Part shown: in pieces, positions 4,839-6,079 of the stretch
How positions within the stretch are numbered: the first letter of the stretch is position 1
Layout: every line of letters begins with the position of its first letter
Assembly: GCA_025358195.1 (NCBI GenBank)
Contig: JANYKP010000557.1
Location: 1-6,079, forward strand
Origin: Cyclobacteriaceae bacterium
GTDB taxonomy: Bacteria > Bacteroidota > Bacteroidia > Cytophagales > Cyclobacteriaceae
DNA length: 6,079 nucleotides
Direction: 5' to 3'
Translations under genes and position numbers: made by a program
Notes under the pieces: model-generated
Told to the model about the DNA's origin: nothing
What the model saw: the letters and a program-made list of their open reading frames with translations, nothing else
The model's database searches: none

Positions 4839-6079
4839 ATGAATAGTAAAGCGCGCCGGATCACCTTTCTGTTAATTACTTTGTGTTCCCCCTGCTTCTG
4901 CCAAAAAGTCAAATACAAAGACCTCTTCGTGCTGCTGAATGCCAAGCAATTCGAAAATGCAGAGCCTTTTCTTAAGAAGTACCTCGGGGTCAATACGGAC
5001 AATCCCAACGCTTATCTTTTTATGGGGATGATTTATCAAGATAGGTCCACCAAACTCGATTACCTGAAACAAGCGAGGGAACTTGTCATGCTGATTGACT
5101 CAGCGGTCTATTTCTATGAGAAAGCCAGTAAGGGCATCACAGAAAAGGAGTTAAGCCGCAATGATGAATATTACCAGATGTACAATCGAAGAGATTTGCG
5201 CACCGGAAAATTTGGTGTGAAGCTTTCGGATGTCCAGTTGGATCTTGAAAACAGGATGAAGTTAAAAGAAAGAGGCACTCAAATTCTTACCCTAAAGGCG
5301 CAGTTTCTAGCCTCGGAAAATTGCTACAAACGGGCCGAAATACTTTTTAACAAAATACAAATGGTCTATCCAGGCCAAAAGGAATTTTTTCTTAGAGCGG
5401 ATGATCAATTGATTTCTGACTTACGACACCTGGCACAATTATATGATTCATGTCATATGAATTTTAATGACTACAAAGCGACATCACAGGCACTTGGGAA
5501 AACTGGCTACAACCAAGATCTTGATCCGGAAGAGATCAAGGACTTCAAGAAAGATGGCACTGGCCCGGTCGATTTTTATAAGGATGATTTAAGATTATGG
5601 GATTATAAACGGTGGGCCCTCAGCAGCGCAGAGACAATCGAAAAGGAAATATACCCGCTGAAAGATCAATTGGTAGCACTGGATGTGGATATCAACAAAA
5701 TACAGCATAAGTTAAAAAAGGATTCTGTATCGGTCCGTGAGGAAATTCCGGGTCTTCTCAGCAGACTTAATTTTCCTTCGTTGCGCAAGGTCGACCCTCA
5801 ACCGATGCCCTTAAAAATTTTCGAGATGAAGGTTTCTGAGTTGGCGTATGGCTCCCAAATCGTCGAAGACCGTTCTTTAAAAGATTCACTCAATGTTGAC
5901 TTACACCTGACTGCAGTCAGAAAAGAACTTGCCCTTGTCAAAAAGATCGATAGCCTTTCGGGATTATTGGCCGAACGAAACCTGGATGAGGAGGCTGAAA
6001 ATTATAAACACTTTGTTACACATGCCTACGGGACACCGACCGTGTTGAAGAGTCAAATAAAAAGTACGAAGGAGTTTGC
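4839..6079 (+). CDS. Secreted TPR-like protein of unknown function, 3' end beyond the window
   Basis: This frame is open from ATG 4839 to the right edge (413 codons, no stop). The ATG is the first after an in-frame TAG at 4827. The N terminus is a signal peptide: basic MNSKARR, hydrophobic core TFLLITLC, then SPCFC and a likely cut before Gln22 (Gln at +1 is common in Bacteroidota). There is no good lipobox. Residues about 32-67 look like one tetratricopeptide unit (LLNAKQFENAEPFLKKYL followed by NAYLFMGMIYQ). The rest to about 400 is mostly charged, helical sequence, with a possible second helical repeat around 150-180 and a coiled-coil-like part near 265-295. The protein should act in the periplasm or on the outer membrane, perhaps as a scaffold; a C-terminal domain may follow outside the window. 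I do not recognise a family. It diverges from the thioredoxin gene and nothing links it to the sugar operon. Confidence 0.82.
   Translation, partial: MNSKARRITFLLITLCSPCFCQKVKYKDLFVLLNAKQFENAEPFLKKYLGVNTDNPNAYLFMGMIYQDRSTKLDYLKQARELVMLIDSAVYFYEKASKGITEKELSRNDEYYQMYNRRDLRTGKFGVKLSDVQLDLENRMKLKERGTQILTLKAQFLASENCYKRAEILFNKIQMVYPGQKEFFLRADDQLISDLRHLAQLYDSCHMNFNDYKATSQALGKTGYNQDLDPEEIKDFKKDGTGPVDFYKDDLRLWDYKRWALSSAETIEKEIYPLKDQLVALDVDINKIQHKLKKDSVSVREEIPGLLSRLNFPSLRKVDPQPMPLKIFEMKVSELAYGSQIVEDRSLKDSLNVDLHLTAVRKELALVKKIDSLSGLLAERNLDEEAENYKHFVTHAYGTPTVLKSQIKSTKEF

Noticed and set aside
4831..4842. Three-codon upstream reading frame (ATG CAA AAA TGA) whose stop overlaps the ATG of the secreted protein
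   Set aside because: Such tiny frames arise easily in A-rich leaders and there is no ribosome binding site or conserved peptide to support a leader role.
4826..5072. Two minus-strand frames opposite the start of the secreted protein
   Set aside because: The plus-strand frame is open for over 1.2 kb with a signal peptide and TPR-like unit, so these short antisense frames are shadows.

Overview
The window looks like a Bacteroidota chromosome or metagenome contig, perhaps from the Cytophagales. This is inferred from protein style, the lack of clear Shine-Dalgarno sequences, a FucP-type sugar permease and a TlpA-like thioredoxin of a form common in that group. The body of the window is roughly 45-47% GC by eye. 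The first ~140 bases are about 65% GC and do not fit the rest.

Layout: six genes run on the minus strand from 4793 down to the left edge. In transcription order they are a membrane-anchored TlpA/ResA-like thioredoxin (4793-4182), a short-chain dehydrogenase (SDR; 4144-3368), a fumarylacetoacetate-hydrolase (FAH) family enzyme (3365-2523), an amidohydrolase-2 lactonase (2523-1699), a second SDR (1680-913), and the N-terminal half of a FucP-like permease (899 to the left edge). The last five are packed with gaps of 2, -1, 18 and 13 bases and are almost certainly one operon. On the plus strand, diverging from the thioredoxin across a 45-base gap, is the start of a secreted TPR-like protein of unknown function (4839 to the right edge, incomplete).

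How it works together: permease, sugar dehydrogenase, sugar-acid lactonase, 2-keto-3-deoxy acid dehydrogenase and diketo-deoxy acid hydrolase match the non-phosphorylative (oxidative, diketo-hydrolase) route for a 6-deoxy sugar. L-fucose is the best guess: L-fucose -> L-fuconolactone -> L-fuconate -> 2-keto-3-deoxy-L-fuconate -> 2,4-diketo-3-deoxy-L-fuconate -> pyruvate + L-lactate. The only missing step is L-fuconate dehydratase (enolase superfamily), which is not encoded here and may lie beyond the left edge.

The oddest thing is the permease. After six-helix residue 253, exactly where helix 7 should begin, the reading frame passes into a GC-rich, charged helical sequence. This looks like a chimeric junction near base 140/141, either an assembly artefact or a real rearrangement. 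I see no CRISPR array, RNA gene, insertion sequence or defence system. No stretch over 300 bases lacks a gene.
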